Notes: generated by a model from the letters alone, not told the origin. Counted from the first letter of the stretch, positions 17,368 through 25,336 are shown. The stretch: DNA of 64,000 nt from Yersinia ruckeri ATCC 29473 (GCF_000754815.1 NZ_KN150747.1:3072896-3136895), one strand, 5' to 3'. A program made the numbers and translations.

Positions 17368-17533
17368 GATTTATCCTGTTAGGTTATTTCAGGCATACGT
17401 TAGTGATGTAGTCCTGCAAGCCTTCTATTTGCCTTGTGTGGTTTATGTCAGTAATGATTGAGAACCGTTGTGAAAGTGGCTCTCAATCTGTAACCAATTG
17501 ATTTGCATGCAAAACGTAAAATTGCACACTGAA

Positions 17534-17955
17534 TTAATCAAAGAGAAGCTTTGGCTGAGTTAGCGAAAGTATCTGCTCATACTCCAATGCCAGAAGCTTT
17601 TTCTCTTTTTTGCGGTGGTTCATTAAGTTACTGCCGATCCTCGCCTTCACTTCTGACTTGGCAACCTTTAGCGCATGTCGGTGTTGGGCTTCCTCGCCTA
17701 CTTCCTGCCATCTGCTTAGTTGTTCTGCCATCCAGTTAAACGCCTGGATATATCGAATCTTTATCAGCATTGCCGCGCTACCAGTGAAACCCATCACTAC
17801 AAGCATGTATCCGTCTTTTGATAGTTTAAACATTGGCTGTGCTTCACCATTTTTATCAATGAAATCAGCAGGCTCAAAATTGAGCGGGGCAAAGTCATTA
17901 GGGCACTCACTGATTGTTTGTCTTATTTTTCTCAATACGTTCTTATGATTTTTAC
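17534..17955 (-). pseudogene. Rha-family phage regulator, 5' end lost at IS element
   Basis: The frame read leftward from the IS boundary gives LGKNHKNVLRKIRQTISECP, the conserved HKNVLRKI segment of Rha proteins, then GYMLVVMGFTGSAAMLIKIR and YIQAFNWMAEQL. The usual 20-25 N-terminal residues are missing because the IS left end begins at 17956. A TTG codon at 17935 could restart translation but would lack part of the domain. Rha is a phage regulator; its exact role varies among phages. The helical C-terminal part ends at 17534. The missing 5' part is not found elsewhere in the window. Confidence 0.75.
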
Positions 17956-18012
17956 CCAGTGTGCCGTAAAGCCCCGTCCTTCAGGGCGGGGATATAAGGC
18001 ACGGTTTTCCAC

Positions 18013-18429
18013 CTAACTGAGTGTTTGTTGTTGCTCAATGTATTGCCTGATGATGGATATTGGCGCGCCGCCGCAGCTACTGGCAAAGTAACTCGGAGTC
18101 CACAGAACGCCTTTGTAATAATACCGAGCCGCAATATCAGGGCGGTCACGACGCAGTAACCGACTTGATACCCCTTTGAGGCTGTTAACTAAACTGGAAA
18201 CTGCCAGTTTTGGTGGGTAGTTAATCAACAGGTGAACATGCTCACTTTCACCATCCATCTCAACTAGCTCGACATCAAAATCAGCGCATACGCTGGCAAA
18301 ATAGCCTCTCAGCTTCTCGATAGCATCCTGATCAAATACTTTGCGTCGATATTTGGCGACAAACACCAAGTGTACATGCATCAGGAAGGTGCAGTGTCTA
18401 CCTCGACGAATATCAATTTTTTTTATCAT
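18013..18429 (-). CDS. tnpA: IS200/IS605 Y1 transposase TnpA
   Basis: This 138-residue protein is a full-length Y1 HUH transposase. The metal-binding HVH is at residues 64-66 (ESEHVHLLINYPP) and the nucleophile tyrosine is at residue 130 (ISIIRQYIEQQ). It cuts and rejoins single-stranded DNA at hairpin ends, moving the element during replication. It is divergent from tnpB with 23 bases between the starts, the IS605-type layout. Both catalytic motifs are present, so it appears active. It would also act in trans on the solo ends elsewhere in the window. Confidence 0.9.
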   Translation of the reverse strand: MIKKIDIRRGRHCTFLMHVHLVFVAKYRRKVFDQDAIEKLRGYFASVCADFDVELVEMDGESEHVHLLINYPPKLAVSSLVNSLKGVSSRLLRRDRPDIAARYYYKGVLWTPSYFASSCGGAPISIIRQYIEQQQTLS

Positions 18430-18452
18430 AGGCCAAGAGTATAATTCTCAAT

Positions 18453-19661
18453 ATGAAACGACTACAAGCCTTCAAGTTCCAGTTAAAACCCAATGGTCAG
18501 CAGGAGCGCGATATGCGGCGCTTCGCTGGGGCATGTCGTTTTGTATTTAATAAATCATTGGCCTTGCAGAACGAAAACCATGAAGCGGGAAACAAATACC
18601 CTCCCTATGCAAAAATGACAGCATGGCTTGTTGAGTGGAAAAAAGAACCTGAAACTCAATGGTTGAAAGAATCACCTTCTCAGTCTTTGCAGCAAGCGTT
18701 AAAAGACCTCGAACGCGCCTATAAAAACTTTTTCCAAAAACGGGCATTATTCCCACGGTTTAAAAAACGCGGGCAAAGTGATTCATTCCGCTATCCGCAA
18801 GGTGTGAAGCTGGATCAGGACAATAGTCGCATATCGTTGCCAAAATTGGGCTGGATCAGCTACCGCAATAGTCGTCAGGTTGTAGGCGAGGTGAAAAACG
18901 TCACCGTCAGCCAGTCATGCGGTAAGTGGTTCGTCAGCATCCAGACGGAATACGAAGTATCGGAACCTCAACATGAATCAACATCAATGGTTGGTCTGGA
19001 TGCAGGAGTAGCAAGACTCGCCACGCTCTCTGATGGCACTGTTTTTGAGCCTGTAAACAGCTTTAAATCCAACCAGAATAAACTCGCCAGACTCCAGCGT
19101 GTAATGAGCCGTAAGGTTAAGTTCAGCAACAACTGGAAGAAAGCAAAAAGCAAAGTACAAAAGCTGCACTCTCGTATCGCAAACATCCGCCGCGACTACC
19201 TTCACAAAGTCAGCACGACAATCAGCAAAAACCACGCAATGATCGTCATTGAAGACTTGAAGGTTGCCAACATGTCAAAGTCGGCAGCGGGTACGGTAAG
19301 CCAGCATGGGGGCAACGTCCGTGCAAAATCCGGCTTAAACCGTTCGATATTAGATCAGGGGTGGTACGAACTCCGCCGCCAGCTTGAGTACAAACAGCTC
19401 TGGCGCGGTGGTCAGGTGCTGGCAATTAATCCAGCCTACACCAGTCAGAAATGTGCCTGCTGTGGTCATACAGCGAAAGAAAACCGCCAGTCACAAAGTC
19501 AGTTCGCGTGTCTGGAATGTGGATATACAGAGAACGCCGATATAAACGGCGCTCGTAATATTTTAGCGACGGGACACGCCGCGTTAGCCTGTGGAGAGAT
19601 GGCAGCTTTAGGCCGCTCGATGAAGCAGGAACCCACCGAGGTGAGTCAGGCTTCGGTCTGA
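18453..19661 (+). CDS. tnpB: RNA-guided nuclease TnpB of IS605 element
   Basis: This 402-residue protein has the N-terminal HTH/wedge region ([20 protein letters not shown]). The RuvC catalytic triad is visible as D183 ([10 protein letters not shown]), E267 ([13 protein letters not shown]) and D363 ([10 protein letters not shown]). The zinc finger has C334/C337 and C353/C356. All key residues are present, so the protein is probably a functional omega-RNA-guided nuclease, the ancestor type of Cas12. TnpB cuts donor sites left after excision and so keeps the element. The 3' end merges with the right-end hairpin that should form the guide scaffold. Confidence 0.92.
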   Translation: MKRLQAFKFQLKPNGQQERDMRRFAGACRFVFNKSLALQNENHEAGNKYPPYAKMTAWLVEWKKEPETQWLKESPSQSLQQALKDLERAYKNFFQKRALFPRFKKRGQSDSFRYPQGVKLDQDNSRISLPKLGWISYRNSRQVVGEVKNVTVSQSCGKWFVSIQTEYEVSEPQHESTSMVGLDAGVARLATLSDGTVFEPVNSFKSNQNKLARLQRVMSRKVKFSNNWKKAKSKVQKLHSRIANIRRDYLHKVSTTISKNHAMIVIEDLKVANMSKSAAGTVSQHGGNVRAKSGLNRSILDQGWYELRRQLEYKQLWRGGQVLAINPAYTSQKCACCGHTAKENRQSQSQFACLECGYTENADINGARNILATGHAALACGEMAALGRSMKQEPTEVSQASV

Positions 19662-19722
19662 ACGCTGTAGGAATCCTCGCCCTTTAGGGCGGGGAGGATG
19701 TCAACACTCAATCGTAGCAATC
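19560..19722 (+). ncRNA. Predicted TnpB omega/re RNA with guide into integrase stub
   Basis: By analogy with known TnpB elements, the scaffold is the 3' part of tnpB plus the right end, ending with the hairpin at 19677-19696 and the element border at 19703. The first 16-19 bases beyond the border (from 19704) would be the guide, here integrase sequence. The 5' end is not defined by the sequence; 19560 is a rough placement. Confidence 0.45.
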
Positions 19723-20000
19723 CCATCAGCAAAGAAGTTCGCCACCCAACCCAAGTGGCACCTGATTATTTGAGTCGGGCGTTTTCTACGTTACGAGATC
19801 AAGTCGGTGTAGGTTCTAAATTGCCCTTTGAGCAACGCCCAACATTTCATGAGATCCGCGCCCTCGCCGCCCACATGTTTAAAATACAAGGCATGGATCC
19901 GCAAGCTCGCATGGCTCATAGCGATGCTAAATCAACGCAGATTTATACAGAGAACCATGTTGCATGGGTGGAAGTTCCGCACGGGGAAATTGCAGTTTGA
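19704..20000 (+). pseudogene. Phage tyrosine integrase, C-terminal remnant
   Basis: About 99 codons remain, read from the IS border. They keep the second half of the catalytic domain: PTFHEIRALAAHMFKIQGMD (the HxxR box), AHSDAKST and the nucleophile tyrosine in TQIYTENHVAW. The N-terminal DNA-binding and first catalytic arginine regions are absent. An ATG inside the IS end (19698) is in frame, so a short stub could be made, but it cannot be an active recombinase. It points toward the attachment site 130 bases downstream, the normal layout for a phage integrating in a tRNA gene. Confidence 0.8.
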
Positions 20001-20062
20001 GGAATGGTAAAACCATACCCTAAGTCGTTGATGTGTATAGAGTGAAAATCGTAAAAAATGCA

Positions 20063-20078
20063 CTGTTTGTTTATACAG
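20063..20078 (+). promoter_or_regulatory. LexA-like box beside the attachment site
   Basis: CTGT-TTGTTTAT-ACAG matches the CTGT-N8-ACAG core of a LexA operator. No gene clearly starts just downstream. It may be a relic of the phage's attachment region or a chance match in AT-rich DNA. Confidence 0.35.
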
Positions 20079-20131
20079 TTAATCCAAGTGAAAGCCAGTG
20101 TCTATGCGGGTTTCAAAGGTTAGAGACGGGT

Positions 20132-20179
20132 GACATGGGGTGTCGGGGGTCGGAGGTTCAAATCCTCTCATGCCGACCA
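20132..20179 (+). other. attR: 3' part of tRNA-Pro(GGG)
   Basis: The 48 bases from GACATGGGGTGTCGG through the T-arm (GGTTCAAATCC) to GCCGACCA equal the 3' part of an enterobacterial tRNA-Pro with anticodon GGG (proL type). The upstream bases do not form the D-arm or 5' acceptor strand, so this is not a whole tRNA. It is the duplicated attachment core at the host side of the prophage; the complete tRNA should lie at the other prophage end, left of the window. Confidence 0.8.
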
Positions 20180-20190
20180 AATAATCTCTT

Positions 20191-20220
20191 AAAAACCAAC
20201 CCATTGCGGTTGGTTTTTTT
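20191..20220 (+). terminator. Terminator after the tRNA-Pro fragment
   Basis: AACCAACC/GGTTGGTT hairpin with a following run of T. It is probably the original host terminator of the proL transcript. Confidence 0.7.
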
Positions 20221-20340
20221 ATGGGTGGGATTTAGCGATGGTAAATAGAGCCTTAAAATTAACATTTCATTTTAATTATATTGATAATAATTAGCTTGCT
20301 AATTAAACTCATCAATAAAATCAATTAATTGGTTATAAAT

Positions 20341-20354
20341 TTGACTTAAATCAT
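20341..20354 (+). promoter_or_regulatory. FNR-type operator upstream of candidate sRNA
   Basis: TTGACTTAAATCAT matches the FNR box TTGAT-N4-ATCAA at 8 of 10 positions. Its centre (20347.5) lies about 41 bases before the predicted transcription start near 20388, the class II activator position. A TATTAT -10 element is at 20375-20380 and there is no good -35 box, which fits an activator-dependent promoter. Confidence 0.5.
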
Positions 20355-20386
20355 ACGTTATCGCTCTATTTATATATTATCCTGCA

Positions 20387-20460
20387 ACTATATTAATGTT
20401 TCCCTGGTGTTGGCCGTTTGGCATCCCTTATCAAACCGACGGAGATAAGGGCTTTTTTTT
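20387..20460 (+). ncRNA. Candidate Hfq-type sRNA with ArcZ-like seed
   Basis: A predicted transcript of about 74 bases ends in a strong terminator, CCCTTATC (20425-20432) pairing with GATAAGGG (20444-20451), followed by a run of T. It contains TTTCCCTGGTGTTGGC at 20399-20414, which as I remember it is the conserved target-pairing core of the processed form of ArcZ. The flanks and terminator differ from ArcZ, and ArcZ itself normally lies next to arcB. This therefore looks like a separate sRNA that shares the seed. The start is predicted from the -10 and FNR-like elements. No expression evidence exists here. Confidence 0.55.
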
Positions 20461-20478
20461 ACTAAAAAAGAACCCATT

Positions 20479-20682
20479 ATGAAATATACTCACATTCGAT
20501 TATCTGCCTCTTCAAATGACTATATAAAAGTCAATGGAGAGCACCGCGCAATTATTATGCTACTAAGTGATTGTGACTACGAAAAATACAAATCTGGATT
20601 AGGAAGTATTTTTCATGGTGGTTTCTTTGCTAATTTTCCAGCACAAATCAAAGTACCGAGTGAAGGGGGTTGTTGCAAATAA
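20479..20682 (+). pseudogene. DUF1883 protein, C-terminus cut by IS remnant
   Basis: The frame of 67 codons begins MKYTHIRLSASSNDYIKVNG and has the DUF1883 pattern (YEKYKSGLGSIFHGGFFANF, then PAQIKVPSEG). Family members are usually around 90-100 residues and continue after the VPSxG motif with a beta strand. Here the last codons (GGCCK) are read from the inverted repeat of an IS6-family remnant starting at 20667. The gene is therefore probably broken, although a short product could be made. DUF1883 function is not established. Confidence 0.65.
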
Positions 20683-21027
20683 TGAGAGTCAGTGATTTTA
20701 CTCATTAATGGGTGGAATAATTAAGCTAAAACCGTCTCAATATTAAAGAGCTGATTCATAAAAGCGGATCTTTCCCGCACTCGACGTTCAGGTTCGTCAC
20801 GACGTAGCCAAATATCAAAGAGCGATGAACGGAAATCCCACGCTCTGCCAGCATATCGCTGACATTGGCATAACTCATCGCGGTTGAAGCTTACCAAGGT
20901 AAGCACCACAGGATGATCTCGGGAGCAAAATGTTTCCATTTGAAATCGCTAGGGGCGATGTGGACTCACTGAAGAAGAGATGAATAGCCTCAGTTTTCAT
21001 GACAATTCCATTTTTTGCAACAAGCCC
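20667..21027 (-). mobile_element. Decayed IS6-family insertion sequence
   Basis: Inverted ends GGGTTGTTGCAAA (20667-20679) and TTTGCAACAAGCCC (21014-21027) are of the IS6/IS26 type. On the minus strand, pieces of the transposase N terminus can be read across frameshifts (KHFAPEIILWCLPW, SYANVSDMLAERGISV, and later SLFDIWLRRDEPERRV). The DDE catalytic part is absent, so the element is an internally deleted, dead copy of about 361 bases instead of about 700-800. No 8-base target duplication is seen, suggesting a neighbouring deletion. Confidence 0.75.
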
Positions 21028-21136
21028 GCTAACACCAGATCATTACCGTTTTTAACTCACCGGAAACTGCCCGCCGATTTTCCTCCCACTTTTACCCGAC
21101 GCCATCTTTAAAACCATTTGGCAAACCATCAGACAA

Positions 21137-21156
21137 TACTGTATATTCAACCAGTA
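21137..21156 (+). promoter_or_regulatory. LexA operator of the dinI-like gene
   Basis: TACTGTATATTCAACCAGTA differs from the consensus TACTGTATATATATACAGTA mainly in the right half (CCAG for ACAG). It lies 23 bases before the ATG of the dinI-like gene, so LexA would block its transcription until the SOS response. Confidence 0.75.
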
Positions 21157-21178
21157 TATTAATTTAAGGGGTGAAATC

Positions 21179-21421
21179 ATGCGTATTGAACTGATTTATG
21201 ATAAGCGGAACGTGAAAGAAATACCGGGAGCCAATAGTCTGATCCTGGCTGAATTGACCAAGCGGGTACACCGCGTATTTCCTGACTCCGTGGTCAAGGT
21301 TAAACCGATGCAGGCGAACAGTATTAACACCGATGCCAGTAAAAGTGATAAGGCTATTCTTAACCGTCTGCTTGAAGAGATGTTTGAAGAGGCCGACGAA
21401 TGGTTAAGGGTAGACGTCTAA
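21179..21421 (+). CDS. DinI-like damage-inducible protein
   Basis: This 80-residue protein matches the DinI family in length and pattern: MRIELIYDKRN, then LTKRVHRVFPDSVVKVKPMQ and the C-terminal acidic helix RLLEEMFEEADEWLRVDV. DinI binds RecA through its acidic C-terminal helix and tunes RecA filament stability and co-protease activity. The start has AAGGGGTG upstream. A LexA operator lies just before it. It may be a chromosomal dinI-like gene or prophage cargo, since it is 1 kb outside attR. Related phage copies are common. Confidence 0.85.
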   Translation: MRIELIYDKRNVKEIPGANSLILAELTKRVHRVFPDSVVKVKPMQANSINTDASKSDKAILNRLLEEMFEEADEWLRVDV

Positions 21422-21530
21422 GAACCTGTTTTTGGTGGCCTGAATATGTCATCAACGCGCGGACATGATTTTCCAGCGCACAGTTTCATCGTGGCTAAAC
21501 CTGAACCCAAGATGCTAAATATGATGATCT

Positions 21531-22523
21531 TCAAACAATCAGCAAAATGCGACCACCAATTTTAATCGGCTTAAAATTACCTTTATCTTCACCGGCTTGT
21601 TCCAGTGCCAGCGCTAACTGTTCCGGCGGTTCATCTAATGATTCGTCGGCTAATTCAAATACTCCCCAGTGCATAGGAATCGTCGTCGGCATCTGTAATT
21701 GCTGGTAAAGCAGCACAGACTGTTGCGGATCCATATGTTGAGCTTGCATAAACCATCGCGGAGCATAAGCCCCAATCGGCAAAGCCGCATAATTAAACGG
21801 CCCGAGACGCTCACCAATTTCAACCAACTGTCGGAAATAACCGCTGTCACCCGAAAAATAAAAATTGACGCCATTTTGCTTCACGACCCAACCCGACCAT
21901 AGCGATTGATTGCGATCCCAGGGTGTACGCATACTCCAGTGTTGCGCCGGAACGCAGTGAAACTCGGTATCCGCTATTTTGTCGCTATCCCACCAATCCA
22001 ACTCGTGAATAGCTTTAGCACCGTGGCGCTGCAACCAAGGCTTCAAACCCAGAGGAACTAGAAAAATCACGTCAGGAAATCGTTGTAATAGCAGCGTAAT
22101 GGTTCGAGCATCCAGATGATCATAATGATTGTGGGAAATCACTATGACGTTGATCTCAGGGAGTCGATCAACGGTTGCAGGTACGGGTGTTTTGCGATGC
22201 GGCCCGTAAAAATGTAACGGTGATGCTCGCGTGGATAAAACCGGATCAAATAATACAGTTCTTCCGGCAATACGTAACAGCACGCAAGCATGCCCTAACC
22301 ACCATATGGCATCTTCGCTACCACTGAAATCAGCCTCTTGCCACCATTGAGCAATAAACGCGGGATAACCCTGCGGAGGGGGCTTCGGCAAAGATTCCCG
22401 CTTGCGCTCTTCACGCCAACGTTTCAGATCCCGGGAATGATGCACTATCGGTTCCAGGTTCTGAAACCCAAACGCTGTATGATGCGGTTTGCTGGCATCG
22501 TAATACGGATTTTTCTTGGCCAT
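21531..22523 (-). CDS. MBL-fold metal-dependent hydrolase
   Basis: This 330-residue protein has the metallo-beta-lactamase-fold signature H131-N-H-Y-D135-H136 (VIVISHNHYDHLD). Further motifs are IWWLGHACVLLRIAGRTVLF before it, FYFSGDSGYF after it and TIPMHWGVF near the C terminus. The architecture resembles the NAPE-PLD/lipid hydrolase-like group of the superfamily, a soluble two-metal enzyme. The substrate is unknown. It is transcribed alone and leftward, with the dinI-like gene convergent to it. Confidence 0.8.
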   Translation of the reverse strand: MAKKNPYYDASKPHHTAFGFQNLEPIVHHSRDLKRWREERKRESLPKPPPQGYPAFIAQWWQEADFSGSEDAIWWLGHACVLLRIAGRTVLFDPVLSTRASPLHFYGPHRKTPVPATVDRLPEINVIVISHNHYDHLDARTITLLLQRFPDVIFLVPLGLKPWLQRHGAKAIHELDWWDSDKIADTEFHCVPAQHWSMRTPWDRNQSLWSGWVVKQNGVNFYFSGDSGYFRQLVEIGERLGPFNYAALPIGAYAPRWFMQAQHMDPQQSVLLYQQLQMPTTIPMHWGVFELADESLDEPPEQLALALEQAGEDKGNFKPIKIGGRILLIV

Positions 22524-22927
22524 TGCTCATCCTCAAATACAATTGAATAGTTTCGAAAAAATCATGCATTTGATTTAAAAGGCGATTTCAATCGAATCCT
22601 GCATGAAAATGAGTGTCGCCCACCCTTCCGTATTGCATTACAACGAGTGATTGATTCCAAGCGGATAATCATCGCTAATGGTAGCGGCTATCCAACATTA
22701 AGACTAAAATAGCCACCGATTTGCATACCAGACTAAATGTCATTTTACCTATTTAATAACAATAGGTTAATAACAGCATCCGTCCAATTTTCACTCAAAA
22801 AAGCCCCCCGTCTAATGTTATTCCTATTCAGTGCCAATAAATTTATTGGCCTCCCACATCTTTCTTCATTTTCTTCTGACAATAACCGATTAATATAGCG
22901 CAGTAAATTTCCCTTCTGCTTTTTAAA
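22524..22927. other. Non-coding stretch upstream of ampH
   Basis: About 400 bases between two divergent genes. I see no gene or RNA. It contains a perfect 18-base palindrome, GCCAATAAATTTATTGGC, at 22833-22850, about 80 bases before the ampH start, which could be an operator. Confidence 0.6.
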
Positions 22928-24073
22928 ATGGAAACAAAACCGTTGAAACAATTCTCTTCTTCCTTGTTGGTTGCGGCACTGTTCGCCTTACCTGCACAAA
23001 GTTATGCGCAAGCCGAACATTTGGCAGCGCAAATTGTGGATCAGCATGCCGAGCATATTTTTTATAACAGTGGCGCAATGGGAATGGCGCTGGTGGTGAT
23101 AGATAACAATCAGGTGGTTAACCGCAGTTTTGGTGAAACCCGCGCAGGAAATAATGTTCGTCCGCGTCAGGATTCGTTGATTCGCATTGCCTCTATCACG
23201 AAACTGATGACCAGCGAAATCATGGTAAAGCTGGCTGATGAAGGGAAACTAAAGCTTACTGATCCGCTGAAAAAATACGCGCCAAAGGGGGCTAAGGTTC
23301 CGGCTTATAACGCAAAACAACCGATTACATTACTGAGTTTGGCCAGTCATACCAGTGGGTTACCGCGCGAACAGCCCGGTGGTCCACAAAAAAGACCGGT
23401 ATTCACCTGGCCAACCAAAAGCGACCGTTGGCAATGGTTGAAAATCGGCAAGGTCACGGTGCCACCAGGTGTTCGTGCCGCATATTCCAATCTGGCCTAC
23501 GACTTATTGGCCGATGCCCTTTCAAAAGCGGCAGCCAAACCCTATACCACGCTGCTGCGGGAAAAAATCACCGAACCATTAGGAATGAGAAATACCACGC
23601 TAACGCCAACAGCTGAACAGTGTTCTCGCCTGATGGTCGGTGTCGGCAGCAGCGCCTGCCTCAGCACGATAGCGGCGGCAGGCAGCGGCGGTATTTACTC
23701 GACGCCGGAAGATATGCAACGTTGGATGCAACAATTCCTTACTTCACAAAAAAGTTCACCTAAAGCTTCGGCCAAACGGGAACAGAAAATGTATTATCAG
23801 CGGCATGAGTTAGTTTCCCTTAAAGGCATGGATGTTCCGGGACAGGCCGATGCCTTAGGTTTGGGTTGGGTCTATATGGCACCGAAAAATGGTTTGCCCG
23901 GCATCATCCAGAAAACCGGTGGCGGTGGCGGCTTTATTACCTATATGGCGATGATTCCAGAAAAGAATATCGGGGTATTTGTGGTCGTAACTCGGACACA
24001 ATTGACAAAATTTACCAATATGAGCGATGGAGTTAACCAATTAGTCGCCAATTTGGCCAGTAATAGCCGCTAA
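22928..24073 (+). CDS. ampH: Penicillin-binding protein AmpH (class C beta-lactamase fold)
   Basis: This 381-residue protein is very close to E. coli AmpH across its length. It has a signal peptide (KQFSSSLLVAALFALPAQSY), the active site S89-I-T-K92 (RIASITKLMTSE), Y186-S-N188, and KTG in GIIQKTGGGGGFITYM. AmpH is a periplasmic DD-carboxypeptidase/endopeptidase involved in peptidoglycan remodelling and recycling; it binds beta-lactams but hydrolyses them poorly. A terminator follows 12 bases after the stop. It is a single-gene unit. Confidence 0.93.
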   Translation: METKPLKQFSSSLLVAALFALPAQSYAQAEHLAAQIVDQHAEHIFYNSGAMGMALVVIDNNQVVNRSFGETRAGNNVRPRQDSLIRIASITKLMTSEIMVKLADEGKLKLTDPLKKYAPKGAKVPAYNAKQPITLLSLASHTSGLPREQPGGPQKRPVFTWPTKSDRWQWLKIGKVTVPPGVRAAYSNLAYDLLADALSKAAAKPYTTLLREKITEPLGMRNTTLTPTAEQCSRLMVGVGSSACLSTIAAAGSGGIYSTPEDMQRWMQQFLTSQKSSPKASAKREQKMYYQRHELVSLKGMDVPGQADALGLGWVYMAPKNGLPGIIQKTGGGGGFITYMAMIPEKNIGVFVVVTRTQLTKFTNMSDGVNQLVANLASNSR

Positions 24074-24085
24074 TCCTGGCGACCG

Positions 24086-24112
24086 AAAGGACGTCTTGGC
24101 GATGTCCTTTTT
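24086..24112 (+). terminator. Terminator of ampH
   Basis: AAAGGACG/GTCCTTTTT hairpin right after the ampH stop codon. Confidence 0.75.
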
Positions 24113-24255
24113 GTCAGCACCAAGATATAACTGCCGCTCTTGCGAGCCAAGACACTAACGCACTGGCAGACAAGAGCAGCTTATATCCCACCTGACGCTA
24201 AATAATCCGGCACCATCCCATAAAAGACTCCGTTCAGCACCGGCTGATTCTTTCT

Positions 24256-24792
24256 CTAATAACCATCTGTAGCCAATCGGCTGTATATTTTCAGGCTGAT
24301 AAAATGGCCATTTTTAATTTCACATTCCCGCCGAGTGCCTTCATGCCTAAAGCCGCATTTTTCCAAAAGCCGCCAACTGGCGCAGTTTTCTGGCTCCACA
24401 ACGGCTTCAATACGATGGATCTGTCTTTCCTGATAGGCGTAATTGATAATGGCATGAACACATTCAGTCATTAATCCGTTGCCCCAATACTCCGGTAGCA
24501 GCCAATAGCCGAGTTCAAGCGAGCGGAAATCATGCTTCCATTCATTAAAACCGCAGGCACCAACCATCTTTTGATCGTTTCCCTCAGTGCAAATTCCCCA
24601 CCAAATACCGCTCTTCTGAGCATAAATATTATTAAACCAATCCATTTGGATTTGCGTGGATTCGAGAGAGGCATAAGCTACACCATAATGTGCAATCACT
24701 GCCGGATGAGAAAGTGCAGCAAAAACTTGATGAATATCAGTAGGTCGGATTTTTCGCAAAAAACAACGCTGGGTTTTTAACTGTGGAAACAT
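24256..24792 (-). CDS. GNAT-family acetyltransferase, RimJ/RimL type
   Basis: This 178-residue protein has the RimL-like GNAT pattern: an N-terminal TQRCFLRKIRPTDIHQVFAA, a central LELGYWLLPEYWGNGLMTEC containing the acetyl-CoA binding loop (WGNGLMTE), and PENCASWRLLEKCGFRHEGT near the C terminus. It probably acetylates an N-terminal or small-molecule amine; the target is unknown. It stands alone between ampH and the tRNA genes, transcribed leftward. Confidence 0.85.
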   Translation of the reverse strand: MFPQLKTQRCFLRKIRPTDIHQVFAALSHPAVIAHYGVAYASLESTQIQMDWFNNIYAQKSGIWWGICTEGNDQKMVGACGFNEWKHDFRSLELGYWLLPEYWGNGLMTECVHAIINYAYQERQIHRIEAVVEPENCASWRLLEKCGFRHEGTRRECEIKNGHFISLKIYSRLATDGY

Positions 24793-24934
24793 CGATCACA
24801 CCGCGCAATGGCCCCTAGAGGTTATGACCCAGTATAATGGCTTGTGGCGATTAACTCGATAGATGAAAATATTAGCGAAAAAGAATGAGTGTGGCGTGAC
24901 TCATCATAAAAGAGGATTCGAATGACAGACAAAA

Positions 24935-24960
24935 AAAAAGACATCCGAAGATGTCTTTTT
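24935..24960 (-). terminator. Terminator of the tRNA Ser-Thr transcript
   Basis: AAAAAGACATC-CGAA-GATGTCTTTTT hairpin, followed on the minus strand by a run of T. It lies eight bases beyond the tRNA-Thr 3' end. Confidence 0.8.
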
Positions 24961-24967
24961 CTACTTC

Positions 24968-25043
<76 letters not shown>

Positions 25044-25048
25044 GAATT

Positions 25049-25136
25049 TGGCGGAAGGATAGAGATTCGAACTCTAGGACCTGTTACAGTCGACGGTTTT
25101 CAAGACCGTTGCCTTAAACCACTCGGCCATCCTTCC
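25049..25136 (-). tRNA. tRNA-Ser (anticodon TGA)
   Basis: The 88-base reverse-strand sequence has acceptor GGAAGGA/TCCTTCC, anticodon loop CTTGAAA, the long variable arm typical of serine tRNAs (CGACTGTAACAGGTC), T-loop GTTCGAATC and encoded CCA. It is five bases upstream of tRNA-Thr in the same transcript. Confidence 0.93.
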
Positions 25137-25336
25137 AATGGGCGGCATTATCATCTTAGCGCGATGATATGTCTAGTGTTTCGTTTAAAAAAAATCGGAA
25201 ATTAATTCGTTTGGTTAAACTTCGTGCCAAAGCTGGTTAAAAAAAGTCTGATTGAACAAAATCAAGCCAATTGGGAGCCTGTATTTATCAGAAAAACTGT
25301 GGGGCTGATTATGAGTAGAAGTTTAAAGCCGAGCAT

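Larger units (their letters stand above)
17956..19703 (+). mobile_element. Complete IS200/IS605-type element (tnpA and tnpB divergent)
   Basis: I set the ends by comparing with remnants at 49574-49609 and 51153-51191. The left end starts CCAGTGTGCCGTAAA after TTAC (17952-17955), and the right end finishes GGGGAGGATGTCA at 19703. Both ends carry GC-rich imperfect hairpins (17972-17991 and 19677-19696). There are no terminal inverted repeats or target duplication, as expected for peel-and-paste Y1 transposition. TTAC would be the insertion tetramer and the TnpB target-adjacent motif. The left flank is rha and the right flank is integrase, two genes that should not be adjacent, so a deletion accompanied or followed insertion. 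Confidence 0.85.

Noticed and set aside
20132-20179. A complete tRNA-Pro gene
   Set aside because: Only the 3' part from the anticodon arm is present; the 5' acceptor strand and D-arm are missing upstream.
20033-20248. Frame reading through the tRNA-Pro fragment
   Set aside because: It is explained by the attachment site and the adjacent terminator; the encoded sequence has no protein-like pattern.
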